From Candidatus Omnitrophota bacterium (GTDB lineage Bacteria; Omnitrophota; Gorgyraeia; Zapsychrales; Fredricksoniimonadaceae): a DNA stretch of 36,766 bases. Positions 14,582 through 22,721 of this stretch are shown here, in pieces. Below the pieces are notes generated by a model that searched no databases, was not told the origin of the DNA, and was given only the letters and a program-made list of their open reading frames with translations. Location of the stretch: positions 1-36,766 of the forward strand of contig JADFWS010000004.1 in NCBI GenBank assembly GCA_015234065.1, written 5' to 3'. Numbering within the stretch: position 1 is the first letter of the stretch; every line of letters starts with the position of its first letter. A program made the position numbers and the translations under genes.

Positions 14582-16441
14582 TTATCTCTGTTCTGCCTGA
14601 TAATCCCGTATCGCCGCATCCACAACCGCAGGATCCCATCCGTTCTGAAGGCATGCCGCCTGAATATCTTTAAGGGCATCGCCCTGAGAAATCCGCGTGC
14701 GCATATAGCTTAATAACACGATCACATGAAATTTCTGCGCCGCACCAAGCCGCCACTCCAACGGCCTTTCTTCATCAGAGTCTCGGATCAGCCACGCCGT
14801 GATCGCCCACAGAAGCGGCAACACAAGAACGCCCCACGCGCTCCAGAAATATAATGGCTTCACACTGCCCCACAAACAGCCAGCGCTCCCCCAGAACGCG
14901 TCAAATAAAAAGTGTGCCACAAGAACAACGATCAATCCGTACCGCCAATACACAACACCTAATAACAATCCAAGAATCGTAACCTCAACCCCGCGGAACC
15001 ACATGGGAAAGACCATATATCCTGAATGACCGAATCCCCAAATAACCGCTGACATAAAGATCGCAAACAGCCCATTCTTCGTCCATGCAAAAACACGGCT
15101 TGTGGTATAGACACGAAAGACCGTCTCCTCAAGGAGCGCCGCGCGAAACGCCAAGGTCAAGGCGGCCAGCGCCGGCCAGTACGCACTTGAAAATTGTGTG
15201 AGCCACATCTGCCCCGACCAGACATCACAATACTTTTGGCCAAACGCGAACAAAAGCGCCTGAAGCCCAAGCATCATACACGCGACCAAATATCCTAAAA
15301 TAATCCTGGATGCCACTGCTGTTGAAAAAAAGCTCGACTGAACATACTTCAGCACCGACCCCGCCCCTGCTTCTTTTCTGGCCAAAAAACGAAAAGACTC
15401 CCCGGCCAATGCAAAAATAACCAGGCCAACACACGCAAAAAGGACATTAACGCCGGCCCCTGTGACCGCCCGCATCAAATACGACGCAAATATCTGGGTC
15501 GTCGGAAAACCATTCAATATGTATTCAAACATATTCCATTGGCCAAGCATCATAAGCGCCCATAACACAACGGCAAGCCTTATGAAGAATAGCCGCGTCA
15601 CGTGCATGACCAGATGCTGACGGCACACGGCCACATGATGCACGGCGGTGATCACCAGAAGCAGATAAACCAGGCTGAAGAACATCGAGAGATTCCGGCC
15701 CAATTCCTGGTCACGATCCAGCGAACGGGAAAACTTCTCGGGAATATCCAGGTCGGCCTGATAAAAAGAAAGCACTTCATGCCCGGAAACAACGATCCCC
15801 GTCAAAAGCCTGGCGCTCCCGGAATCCTTTTCTTTGGACCAAGGGATATCCACCTCTTTATGCTTCCAGGAAAACCCGTAATCCACCCGCTGTTCCCGGC
15901 GGGTCTTCTCCTCATCCTTAAGCTCATACTTTGAAAAATCCGTCCCAAACTGCTCTGCTAAAGTCTTTTGAGCCAGCGCCCGGGCGTCATCCAGCGTCAT
16001 GTCTGGTTTCTTAGCCGTATCATCAATACTATGCAAAAAACTGCGCACCTTGCCGCCACGTGGATCTACGGTCACCCAGAATTCTTCTTTCTGCCCTTCA
16101 CGAAAGAATCGCACAGACCAATGAAAAAGTTCATACCTGTACCGCTCAAGAAAGGCGAGCTCCTGCTTTTGACCGATCGCCTTCTGAAGATACCGGTCTG
16201 TCTCGACTTCATTGCCAAATGTCACCGCCGTCTTGAAAACCCGCGGGTCAATATGCTCTTGTTCTTTAAGGAATGCGCTGGCGATCACGCGCGCTTCGGC
16301 GCGGTCAACGGAAAGATGGACATACGAAGCTTTTGGAAATTCAAAATGAAACCAGGCCATCGCCCCGGCAATTGCGGCAAGAATAAATATTAACCAGGCA
16401 CGCGACGTCATTGTTGCGGATTTTAGAAAAATATTTCCCAT
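14582..16441 (-). CDS. CPBP-family intramembrane protease with a large N-terminal extracytoplasmic domain
   Basis: 619 residues. After one N-terminal transmembrane helix (about 12-30) comes a soluble region of roughly 210 residues with PepSY-like features ('FWVTVDPRGGKVRSF', 'LDDARALAQKTLAEQFG'). Several transmembrane helices follow. The C-terminal third holds the CPBP (Abi) motifs: EETVFR (the EExxxR motif), 'FGHSGYMVFPMWFRG' and 'HFLFDAFWG'. CPBP proteins such as Rce1 are glutamate proteases of prenylated or bacteriocin substrates. What this one cuts is unknown. Start at 16441 lies 7 bp after the stop of the upstream gene; no ribosome site is visible, so translational coupling is likely. 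A second ATG at 16409-16411 is an alternative start. Confidence 0.8.
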   Translation of the reverse strand: MGNIFLKSATMTSRAWLIFILAAIAGAMAWFHFEFPKASYVHLSVDRAEARVIASAFLKEQEHIDPRVFKTAVTFGNEVETDRYLQKAIGQKQELAFLERYRYELFHWSVRFFREGQKEEFWVTVDPRGGKVRSFLHSIDDTAKKPDMTLDDARALAQKTLAEQFGTDFSKYELKDEEKTRREQRVDYGFSWKHKEVDIPWSKEKDSGSARLLTGIVVSGHEVLSFYQADLDIPEKFSRSLDRDQELGRNLSMFFSLVYLLLVITAVHHVAVCRQHLVMHVTRLFFIRLAVVLWALMMLGQWNMFEYILNGFPTTQIFASYLMRAVTGAGVNVLFACVGLVIFALAGESFRFLARKEAGAGSVLKYVQSSFFSTAVASRIILGYLVACMMLGLQALLFAFGQKYCDVWSGQMWLTQFSSAYWPALAALTLAFRAALLEETVFRVYTTSRVFAWTKNGLFAIFMSAVIWGFGHSGYMVFPMWFRGVEVTILGLLLGVVYWRYGLIVVLVAHFLFDAFWGSAGCLWGSVKPLYFWSAWGVLVLPLLWAITAWLIRDSDEERPLEWRLGAAQKFHVIVLLSYMRTRISQGDALKDIQAACLQNGWDPAVVDAAIRDYQAEQR

Positions 16442-16448
16442 ACAGGGA

Positions 16449-17150
16449 TCACATTAAACTGATGACTTCTTTAGGAAGGTTCTTGAGCTCTTCGGTCCCG
16501 AGAGCCTTGATCGCCCAACGCAACAACTGAAGCTTCCCTTTAAGTTTCGGCTCTTCAGGGTTAGCATTCGACAATTTCTTGCGGGCGAGAAAGAATATCT
16601 TGCGCAGCGTGTTAAATTCGATCCGCGCCTCACGCGCATGGATGGTCCCGGTATTATTGATATCATCAACAGCCCTGTACGCGATCTCCGTCACCGCCGG
16701 ATCATAGTGATCGATCTTCTGGATCAGCACCGGGACCATGCCGTCAAAATAACGGTACCGGTCCATAATGACGAGCGTGTGCATGATCTCGATCTGCGTA
16801 TAAATGGAATCTACCCGCTCGAGCTGCCGCAACAACATCCGCTCGATGAGGACCCGTTCTTTCTGAACCACAAAAGAGGCAAACTCCTGACGGAAAACAC
16901 GAACTGCCGCCGCCTTCCGGTAGGCGTACAAGCTGTCATCATTGATCATGGCCAACAGCGTATCTTTAGACGCGTCTTTCAATTTCGCGGAATACCCGTC
17001 GATCAAAAGCTTATCATCAAAAATAGCCGGCATCTGTTCAGCCGCGGCAACAGCGGAAGCCGCCCCGGACACGCCCTGCGCATGCAAAGGCGCAGCACTG
17101 CACAACAGCGTAAGAAGAAACGCCAAAAATACCTTAAAGAAATGTCTCAT
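16449..17150 (-). CDS. Secreted helical protein, possibly HEAT-like
   Basis: 233 residues, not recognised as a named family. A signal peptide (MRHFFKVFLAFLLTLLCSAAPLHA) is followed by an all-helical sequence. Helix pairs such as 'AYRKAAAVRVFRQEFAS', 'QIEIMHTLVIMDRYRYFDGM' and 'DPAVTEIAYRAVDDI' have the look of HEAT/armadillo repeats. It should be periplasmic. The start overlaps the nadC stop by 4 bases (ATGA), and the CPBP protease gene follows after 7 bp. The three genes form one transcript, although NAD synthesis and envelope proteins have no obvious connection. Confidence 0.7.
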   Translation of the reverse strand: MRHFFKVFLAFLLTLLCSAAPLHAQGVSGAASAVAAAEQMPAIFDDKLLIDGYSAKLKDASKDTLLAMINDDSLYAYRKAAAVRVFRQEFASFVVQKERVLIERMLLRQLERVDSIYTQIEIMHTLVIMDRYRYFDGMVPVLIQKIDHYDPAVTEIAYRAVDDINNTGTIHAREARIEFNTLRKIFFLARKKLSNANPEEPKLKGKLQLLRWAIKALGTEELKNLPKEVISLM

Positions 17151-17998
17151 TCCTCGAGCTCCAGCGTCATATCGATCGCCTGACGGGAATGAGTCAATGA
17201 GCCGATGGAAATACGGTCAACGCCTGTCGCGGCAACTTCCCGGACATTTGCAAGCGTGATCCCGCCCGACGCCTCAAGCAGGGGGCGCTTTTCAGGGCAT
17301 ATTTTTTTAGCGAGCGCCACAGCCTTTTTAAGCTCGTCATTCGTCATATTATCCAGCAGGACCATTTCCGGATGCGCGAGAAGGACATCCTCGAGCTCCC
17401 ATAAATGATCCACTTCGATCTCAACCTTTTTATGCGTCTTGCGATGCAGCCGGCGGACCGTATCCGACAAACGTTCGCGCTGGCGTGAAATGATCCGATG
17501 ATTATCTTTCACCAAGACCATGGCGTTCAAATTAAACCGGTGATTCACCCCGCCGCCGCATTCAACAGCATAGCGCTCCATCAAACGAAGCCCGGGCGTT
17601 GTCTTTCGAGTATCCAGGATCTTCGCTTTATACCCATCGACCGCATCGCAAAAACGCTTGGTCCTCGACGCGATCGCTGAAAGGTAACTTAAGAAATTAA
17701 GCGCGACGCGCTCCCCCGTCAAAATAGAGCGCGTTTTCCCTTTCAATGTAATGATCTTACTGCCCGCCTTGACTTTTTCTCCGTCTTTTGCCAGAAAATG
17801 TACTTCCATCGAAGGGTCCAGGGCAAGAAAAACTTCCCGCGCAAAAGGCAACCCGCAGATAACAGCCTCTTCGCGGGTCAAGATATATCCCTCGGTCTTA
17901 TGGGACGCTGTCACCAAAAGATTGGTTGTAATATCGCCGCGCCCGACGTCTTCACGCAAGGCTAAATGCACAATTTTCCGGATCTCTTCACGTTTCAT
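17147..17998 (-). CDS. nadC: Nicotinate-nucleotide pyrophosphorylase (carboxylating)
   Basis: 283-residue quinolinate phosphoribosyltransferase, which makes NaMN from quinolinate and PRPP in de novo NAD synthesis. Typical patches are 'LREDVGRGDITTNLL', 'LNFLSYLSAIASRTKRF', 'KILDTRKTTPGLRLMERYAV', 'CGGGVNHRFNLNAMVLVKDN', 'VEIEVDHLWELE' and 'LEASGGITLANV', which include the PRPP- and quinolinate-binding Arg, His and Lys residues. The ATG at 17996-17998 lacks a Shine-Dalgarno sequence; the leader is very AT-rich and unstructured, which can compensate. A strong promoter lies upstream. Confidence 0.95.
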   Translation of the reverse strand: MKREEIRKIVHLALREDVGRGDITTNLLVTASHKTEGYILTREEAVICGLPFAREVFLALDPSMEVHFLAKDGEKVKAGSKIITLKGKTRSILTGERVALNFLSYLSAIASRTKRFCDAVDGYKAKILDTRKTTPGLRLMERYAVECGGGVNHRFNLNAMVLVKDNHRIISRQRERLSDTVRRLHRKTHKKVEIEVDHLWELEDVLLAHPEMVLLDNMTNDELKKAVALAKKICPEKRPLLEASGGITLANVREVAATGVDRISIGSLTHSRQAIDMTLELEE

Positions 17999-18042
17999 AT
18001 AATAAATAATAGTTAAATGTATTTAAGCTGAAAAAACGTTTG

Positions 18043-18071
18043 ATTATAACGTCGCTAAAGGCGAGTTTCAA
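18043..18071 (-). promoter_or_regulatory. nadC operon promoter
   Basis: On the minus strand TTGAAA (18066-18071), 17 bp, TATAAT (18043-18048): 5 of 6 and 6 of 6 consensus bases at ideal spacing. The start would be near 18036, giving a leader of about 38 AT-rich bases. Confidence 0.8.
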
Positions 18072-18138
18072 CACATTATTGCGGCAATATCTCCCCACAG
18101 GATACCCCAACACCAACCTGAATATCCTGACCGAAAGC

Positions 18139-18720
18139 TTAATGCGCTGTCAGCCGATTCGATCTAATATCCTGGACAATGCGGTCCGGAGGCTCTAATA
18201 ATGGAGGGACCACGGCCTTGTGTTGATCAAAAACAGTTTGACCGCCTTCTCCCACAATAGACTGGTGAACTTTATTGATCAAGGCAAGCCGGTCTGATTC
18301 GATCTTTTCACGCGCCAAACGCTGTTGATTCTGAGCCGTGATATTCGCGGCAACCTGTTGCCGGGCCGGCACAGCATTCATAATCTCTTCAGAAACAGGT
18401 TGAACCTGCGCCGATCCCTCCTGATTCGGTACAATATCCTTCAAGGCCGCGCTCTCGGAAATGCGGCTTTTGCCCTGCTGTACAGGCACTGCCCGGCGAT
18501 GGGCAGAAACAGGCCCGGAGCCAGATACAACATTCCCTGCGCGCTCGACGGAGGCCGCCACGAATGGCGCACGCGATGGCTGTTGCGCCGGACTTTCTTT
18601 TGTCACAACAGCCGTATACTCCTGGATCTTATATATCCCAAACCCGATGGCCGCTAACAATAGAAAGAACACGGACCATCCAACTCTTTTCCCGACATCT
18701 TCATGCTTGTCTAAAACCAT
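18139..18720 (-). CDS. Single-pass membrane protein in the pilin operon, unknown function
   Basis: 193 residues with one transmembrane helix (about 14-31) after a short charged cytoplasmic N-terminus. The rest is a low-complexity, Ala/Pro/Gln-rich exported region with helical stretches ('QNQQRLAREKIESDRLALINKV'). The topology resembles PilP/TolA-like linker proteins, but no family is recognisable. It follows the PilX-like gene by 17 bp with a GAGGA ribosome site, so it probably serves the same pilus or secretion apparatus. Confidence 0.7.
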   Translation of the reverse strand: MVLDKHEDVGKRVGWSVFFLLLAAIGFGIYKIQEYTAVVTKESPAQQPSRAPFVAASVERAGNVVSGSGPVSAHRRAVPVQQGKSRISESAALKDIVPNQEGSAQVQPVSEEIMNAVPARQQVAANITAQNQQRLAREKIESDRLALINKVHQSIVGEGGQTVFDQHKAVVPPLLEPPDRIVQDIRSNRLTAH

Positions 18721-18737
18721 AATTTCCTCAACGTCGT

Positions 18738-20006
18738 TTAGAGCTCCTGAAAGCTCGTTTTCACATAAAGTATCTTGCCATTGGAATTAACAGCAACCGG
18801 GAATCCCGGAGGAATGATTGTTTTTAACCGCGAATCATAATACTGCAATTGATTATAACCTCCGTACAACGTCCCGGAAGACGGGTCAAATATCCCCGTC
18901 GGACCGCAATAATTATTAATAAGGCTGCCGTATTGGACCATGTTCCCTTTACCGCCCAACCACCACTGGTCCACTTGAAACGCGCCATTGATCGCCACGA
19001 TCACGGCATCCAGTTCAAGATTGGTAGGCGCAGACTGCGCGGTCACGGTCACATTGTTCTTGGCCACGAGGCCCAGAAGATCTGTGCTGGTAGGATCAGT
19101 CCTCGGGTCTTTGTCATACATTAAATTCCCGCTAACATAAATATCGCCTTCACTCGCGACCGTCACCCGTCCCTTGATCGTCCCCTCGACCGTCGGTGTT
19201 CCGTTCTGCACATAGATAACGCCATTGGAAGGGATCCACATGCTGTGATTGCTCCACCCGTTAGCCGCATTGGTAACGTTCATGGTTCCGTCTGAATGGA
19301 AAACAATGGCACTATCCCCGGATAAAATCAGGCCGGAAGATGACGCCTCGGCAGAAATGTTATTGAGCATCGCCGCCGGTAAAGCGAGTGTCGCCGGATC
19401 ATAGATAACGCCATCCACGAAATCCGGACTGTTATCCGCCCCGTTCCAATAGTTGATCGTCGGGTTTGATTGAGTAACCGGGCCGTCAAAAATAGGCTTT
19501 CCCCATAAATTCAGCTGCCCGTTCGTCCGAACAGGGCCAACAGTTGTCATTCCCGTTATCCACCACAATCTCCCGAAAGTAGGATTGATCTCCGTATTAC
19601 TAAAATATGCGTAGGTCGATAATGCGGATTGCTGAACCTTGAGGATAAGGGTCTTACTGACACCATTGTAGGTCCCAACAGACGTGAGCGTGTATTGGAT
19701 CCACGTAGCACCCGAACCTTGAACCGTTACCGCATAAGAGCCTGTTTTGCTTCCACCGATCACATAATTTGACTCTCCGACCCTGAAAATCATCGGCGGA
19801 TTAGGATTGTTCTTTAATGCGATGAACGCCTCTGCCAGGCCGGCATCCGCAAGATAATATGCCCGCTTCAGATCCATCGCCTTCCGGGTCAACGTAAGCC
19901 CGCCTGTGACCGTTGAAAACAAAAGCGCCACCGAAGAGACCGTCAGTAACAAAAAGGCCAGCGAAAAAACTAAAGCAAACCCTTTTTTATTACTCAGATT
20001 TCTCAT
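18738..20006 (-). CDS. PilX/DUF4900-like minor pilin-type protein
   Basis: 422 residues. The N-terminus (RNLSNKKGFALVFSLAFLLL) is like PilX-type minor pilins: a Lys-Lys-Gly, then a hydrophobic helix without the usual Glu5. 'LKRAYYLADAGLAEAFIALKN' is the typical extended helix. The large C-terminal part has the DUF4900 look: 'YAYFSN', 'TVGPVRTNGQLNLWGKPIFDG' region and many beta strands. It would be a tip or assembly component of a type IV pilus or type II secretion pseudopilus. The start overlaps the stop of the upstream prepilin gene by 4 bases and a GAGGA site precedes it. Confidence 0.78.
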   Translation of the reverse strand: MRNLSNKKGFALVFSLAFLLLTVSSVALLFSTVTGGLTLTRKAMDLKRAYYLADAGLAEAFIALKNNPNPPMIFRVGESNYVIGGSKTGSYAVTVQGSGATWIQYTLTSVGTYNGVSKTLILKVQQSALSTYAYFSNTEINPTFGRLWWITGMTTVGPVRTNGQLNLWGKPIFDGPVTQSNPTINYWNGADNSPDFVDGVIYDPATLALPAAMLNNISAEASSSGLILSGDSAIVFHSDGTMNVTNAANGWSNHSMWIPSNGVIYVQNGTPTVEGTIKGRVTVASEGDIYVSGNLMYDKDPRTDPTSTDLLGLVAKNNVTVTAQSAPTNLELDAVIVAINGAFQVDQWWLGGKGNMVQYGSLINNYCGPTGIFDPSSGTLYGGYNQLQYYDSRLKTIIPPGFPVAVNSNGKILYVKTSFQEL

Positions 20007-20572
20007 GGGTGATTCCTCAAATTGACCAGGGTTGTCAGACTCCCGGTAACAGGGCTTCCAAAAATATTCTGTACCAAAGCCACACTCACCCCCACGTCTT
20101 TATTACTTGCCGCCAGCGGCCAGAAATACAGGGTGATCGTTGCGCCCACGGGCGCATGATAGAGGATCTCGTCGTCCCCGCCAGGGCTGAGCGGCGTGGG
20201 ATGATGATAGATGAAGGCTGTCCTGGACTCGTTCAAATAATACCAGCGCTCTACACCATCCGTACCCCAGTAATGAAGCTGCGCCGCATCAGGTGTGCTG
20301 CAGGAAGCCGGACGAGCCCCGGAACCTATACAATAGGAAACGCCCTGAGATAAACGATAGATGCCTCCCGGCTCTATCGCGCCTTGAATGATCCTGGCCA
20401 CAATAATATTCGCCCCGTCCTGCAAAACCTGTCCGGCCAGGCCCAAACGAAACGCGGTCCTGAGAATATTATTATAATTGAATACCCCCACCATGAGGAC
20501 CACGGCACAGGCCGTCGCCAGGAGCATCTCGACAAGAGTGAACGCGTTGTTATTGTTTCTTTTCACACACAT
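20003..20572 (-). CDS. Prepilin-type protein (PilW/PulJ-like)
   Basis: 189 residues. The class III signal is clear: basic leader MCVKRNNNN followed by A-FTLVEMLLATACAVVLMVG, where Ala replaces the more common Gly before Phe1 and Glu5 is kept. Such proteins are cut and N-methylated by prepilin peptidase and assembled into the pilus. The ATG at 20570-20572 is chosen because GGAGAAGG lies 7 bases upstream; the longer open frame has no such signal. The rest is a pilin-like globular domain with Cys pairs near residues 95-110. Second gene of the pilin operon. Confidence 0.8.
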   Translation of the reverse strand: MCVKRNNNNAFTLVEMLLATACAVVLMVGVFNYNNILRTAFRLGLAGQVLQDGANIIVARIIQGAIEPGGIYRLSQGVSYCIGSGARPASCSTPDAAQLHYWGTDGVERWYYLNESRTAFIYHHPTPLSPGGDDEILYHAPVGATITLYFWPLAASNKDVGVSVALVQNIFGSPVTGSLTTLVNLRNHP

Positions 20573-20610
20573 ACGCCAACCTTCTCCCCTGTGAGGGGGC
20601 CATTCAGCAT

Positions 20611-21042
20611 TCAATTAGGCACCGGGTCATTAACAATGATCGTTGAATAATACTCTTTCATGGTCACGTTTTTATTATCCTGCATCTTTTCCTGCCAATC
20701 GACCTCGACATTGATTTTATCGCGATCCGGATCAATATTCACGACGCTGATAAACGCCGTCCCATATAAATACGTCCCTGTATTGCTGAAGTCTCCATTG
20801 AAATCGAGAATAACCGGGCCTGACGTGTTCAGCGACACGGTTGAAAACGGCTGACGCCGGTACTGCTCAAGGATCTGCTGCGCCGCATACATCGCCTGGA
20901 CCTGATGCCGGGAATAAGATCCCAGAAAACGGCTGTTCAAAATACCTTCCGTCGCAGTGACCAGCAGGACCGTGACAATGGCCAAACTGACCAGCGCTTC
21001 TACAAGTGTCAATCCCGTTTCAGCATTCTTGTGCGTATGCAT
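20611..21042 (-). CDS. Prepilin-type protein (PilV/GspI-like)
   Basis: 143 residues. The prepilin signal is MHTHKNAETG-LTLVEALVSLAIVTVLLV, with cleavage expected after Gly10 and Glu at +5. 'AMYAAQQILEQYRRQPFSTV' is typical of PilV/GspI minor pilins. First gene of an operon with a PilW-like, a PilX-like and a linker-like protein, the usual set of minor pilins that prime pilus assembly. A GGAAAG site precedes the ATG. The major pilin and the assembly ATPases are not in the window. Confidence 0.82.
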   Translation of the reverse strand: MHTHKNAETGLTLVEALVSLAIVTVLLVTATEGILNSRFLGSYSRHQVQAMYAAQQILEQYRRQPFSTVSLNTSGPVILDFNGDFSNTGTYLYGTAFISVVNIDPDRDKINVEVDWQEKMQDNKNVTMKEYYSTIIVNDPVPN

Positions 21043-21101
21043 ATTTTCTTTCCAGAAACTATTTTAAAAAACATACCCTGGCCATATAAACTCCAGTTCA
21101 A

Positions 21102-21110
21102 ATCATAACA
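21102..21110 (-). promoter_or_regulatory. Possible extended -10 promoter of the minor pilin operon
   Basis: On the minus strand TGT-TATGAT (5 of 6 consensus with a TGn extension) lies 60 bp before the first pilin gene and just downstream of the terminator of the response regulator gene. No clear -35 is visible. Confidence 0.4.
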
Positions 21111-21177
21111 CGAACACTCCTCGAAAACATCTTCGTTCTATTGCAAATATGTGCACCGTGTCTGCGGGCACTTGACA

Positions 21178-21212
21178 ATAAAAAAGAGCCTGCCCGGCAA
21201 CCCTGGACAAGC
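21178..21212 (-). terminator. Terminator of the response regulator gene
   Basis: On the minus strand GCTTGTCC and GGGCAGGC pair over 8 bp (two G-T pairs) around a 9-base loop, followed by TCTTTTTTATT. A second small hairpin (CCGCG-AGAA-CGCGG on the minus strand) lies about 10-25 bp before it. Confidence 0.65.
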
Positions 21213-21286
21213 CCCCCATATCCCGCGTTCTCGCGGACTTCCCTGACTAAAGTATAACCTATAAACGGATAAAAAAGAAGGTGGCC

Positions 21287-21670
21287 TCAGGATGACGTGC
21301 GGCGCATCTCAAGATATTTAAACATCAATTCTTTTAGCTTGTCGACATCGATGGGCTTGGGGATAAATTCATTCATCCCAAGGTCATAACACTTCAAAGA
21401 AACTGCCTGGGCTGTGTGGGCGGTCACGGCAAAGATCGGGATATCCTTATCAATTTCCTCGCGAATGATCTTCGTCGCCTCGTAACCGCTCATGCGCGGC
21501 AGGCGAAGATCCATTAAAATCAGATCGAACTTCTCGGTCCGCATGAGCTCCACTGCCTTCTCGCCAACAAGCGCCGCCGTATACGCGAACCCCATTTCCT
21601 TAATAACAAGCTCCATCAAATACTGACTGGCGCTGTCATCTTCAACAACAAGGATTTTCTTGGCGCCCAT
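21287..21670 (-). CDS. Single-domain response regulator (CheY-like)
   Basis: 127 residues consisting only of a receiver domain. Acidic pocket Glu10-Asp11-Asp12, phospho-acceptor Asp54 in LILMDLRLP, Thr83 in VTAHT and Lys105 in IPKPID are all in place, so it should be phosphorylated by a histidine kinase. There is no output domain. The sequence 'MDLRLPRMSGYEATKIIRE' and 'TAHTAQ' is the style of receivers that work with hybrid sensor kinases. The ATG at 21668-21670 follows AAGGAG at 5 bases; the longer open frame upstream is rejected. Monocistronic, no kinase nearby, so its partner is elsewhere. Confidence 0.92.
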   Translation of the reverse strand: MGAKKILVVEDDSASQYLMELVIKEMGFAYTAALVGEKAVELMRTEKFDLILMDLRLPRMSGYEATKIIREEIDKDIPIFAVTAHTAQAVSLKCYDLGMNEFIPKPIDVDKLKELMFKYLEMRRTSS

Positions 21671-21737
21671 ACCTGCTCCTTCAACTCGCAGCATCAATCA
21701 CCACAAAGATCATGATTGGACCAAATCCCACCTTTTC

Positions 21738-21766
21738 TTTATACCAGAGGTTCGCACAGAAAGCAA
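21738..21766 (-). promoter_or_regulatory. Promoter of the response regulator gene
   Basis: On the minus strand TTGCTT (21761-21766), 17 bp, TATAAA (21738-21743) with TGG immediately before the -10, an extended -10 form. It gives a leader of about 60 bases. Confidence 0.6.
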
Positions 21767-21800
21767 CTGCCGCACGCTACCTTGCAGATGGTTTAATTTG

Positions 21801-21836
21801 GGGATGGGGTCACCATATCCCCACGTTGTCGTGGGG
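21801..21836 (-). other. Hairpins downstream of the agmatine-deiminase-like gene
   Basis: CCCCACG-TTGT-CGTGGGG (21819-21836) is a perfect 7-bp stem. The neighbouring GGGGATGGGG and ATATCCCC segments (21800-21822) can pair with part of it, so two alternative hairpins compete. No T-run follows on the minus strand, so if it ends the six-gene operon it does so weakly or with Rho. Confidence 0.4.
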
Positions 21837-21853
21837 CGTATCATGCGCCTTGA

Positions 21854-22720
21854 CTAATAAACGCATTCCCAGCTTACACAATTCAAAACACCGCCTTCCT
21901 TGGCAAGGACGGTTGATTCGATCGGCACAACCTTCTCCCCGGCAAACGCGCGCCTTAAGATCTTGATCGCACGCTGATTCCACTCAGGATAGCCGACATA
22001 CGTGGGAACGAGCACTAAATCACCCGCGTTCAAGAAATTCACATAGTTCCCGACAGCAGAATGCTTGTTTTTAGAATCCTTTTCAATAAAATACGGCAGA
22101 TCAATCCACCTCAACCCATGTTGACGTAAAACATCTCTTAGCTTGCGACCAAAGATCTTTTGGCCTGGCGCGATTTCATTGATCATCACAGTATTTTTAT
22201 TCACGAACCGCACACATCCATCTGCATGACCGTACGGGTCGCCAGGCTCCTCAGGGATCATGATCAGTTCATCCACATTCAATAGATCCGTTAGAAGTGC
22301 GTACACCGTTGCTTTTCGATATCTGGGGTTTTCTTTGAATACCCGTTCCGTCATGATCGCCTTATAACCATATTGAACAACATTTCCCCCATCAACAACG
22401 AGATCAAAGTGCTTAGGGGTGATCCCGATCGCTTGGCATGTCTTAACAGGGTTAGTTATGGTGGCTCGCCAGCGAGGTGACTTCAAATACGAAGGACGAT
22501 ATTTGAACTGCATGAAATAACCAGGCTCATAATGATTCAAGACAGAAATACTTTCTGGCGGCCTCCAGACAGGCATATAATCCCGGCACCAAATGTCCTG
22601 CGTATATGGTAGAAGCTTAAAGTCGATACGCGCGCCTGAAAGCGCACGAGAGATCTGATCAAAACACTCTGGAAAGCGTTTAGGAAGAAGGGCTGAGAAA
22701 TACAACATCTGTCCAGACAT
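21854..22720 (-). CDS. Agmatine deiminase/PPAD-like guanidine-group hydrolase
   Basis: 288 residues of the pentein fold. Family motifs occur in order: 'TQDIWCRDYMPV' (about 40-51), 'LVVDGGNVVQ' (about 107-116), 'EPGDPYGHADGCVRFV' with His165 and Asp167, 'YVNFLNAGDLVLVPTYVG', and the C-terminal 'EGGVLNCVSWE' where Cys281 is in the nucleophile position. It is shorter than agmatine deiminases (about 360), so the substrate is uncertain. Agmatine or a peptidyl or free arginine are possible. The ATG at 22718-22720 follows AGGAGG that lies inside the end of the upstream gene, only 1 bp apart, so it is the last gene of a six-gene operon. Confidence 0.75.
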   Translation of the reverse strand: MSGQMLYFSALLPKRFPECFDQISRALSGARIDFKLLPYTQDIWCRDYMPVWRPPESISVLNHYEPGYFMQFKYRPSYLKSPRWRATITNPVKTCQAIGITPKHFDLVVDGGNVVQYGYKAIMTERVFKENPRYRKATVYALLTDLLNVDELIMIPEEPGDPYGHADGCVRFVNKNTVMINEIAPGQKIFGRKLRDVLRQHGLRWIDLPYFIEKDSKNKHSAVGNYVNFLNAGDLVLVPTYVGYPEWNQRAIKILRRAFAGEKVVPIESTVLAKEGGVLNCVSWECVY

Positions 22721-22721
22721 T

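Noticed and set aside
21172-21177. Consensus TTGACA on the plus strand
   Set aside because: No -10 at suitable distance and no plus-strand gene downstream.
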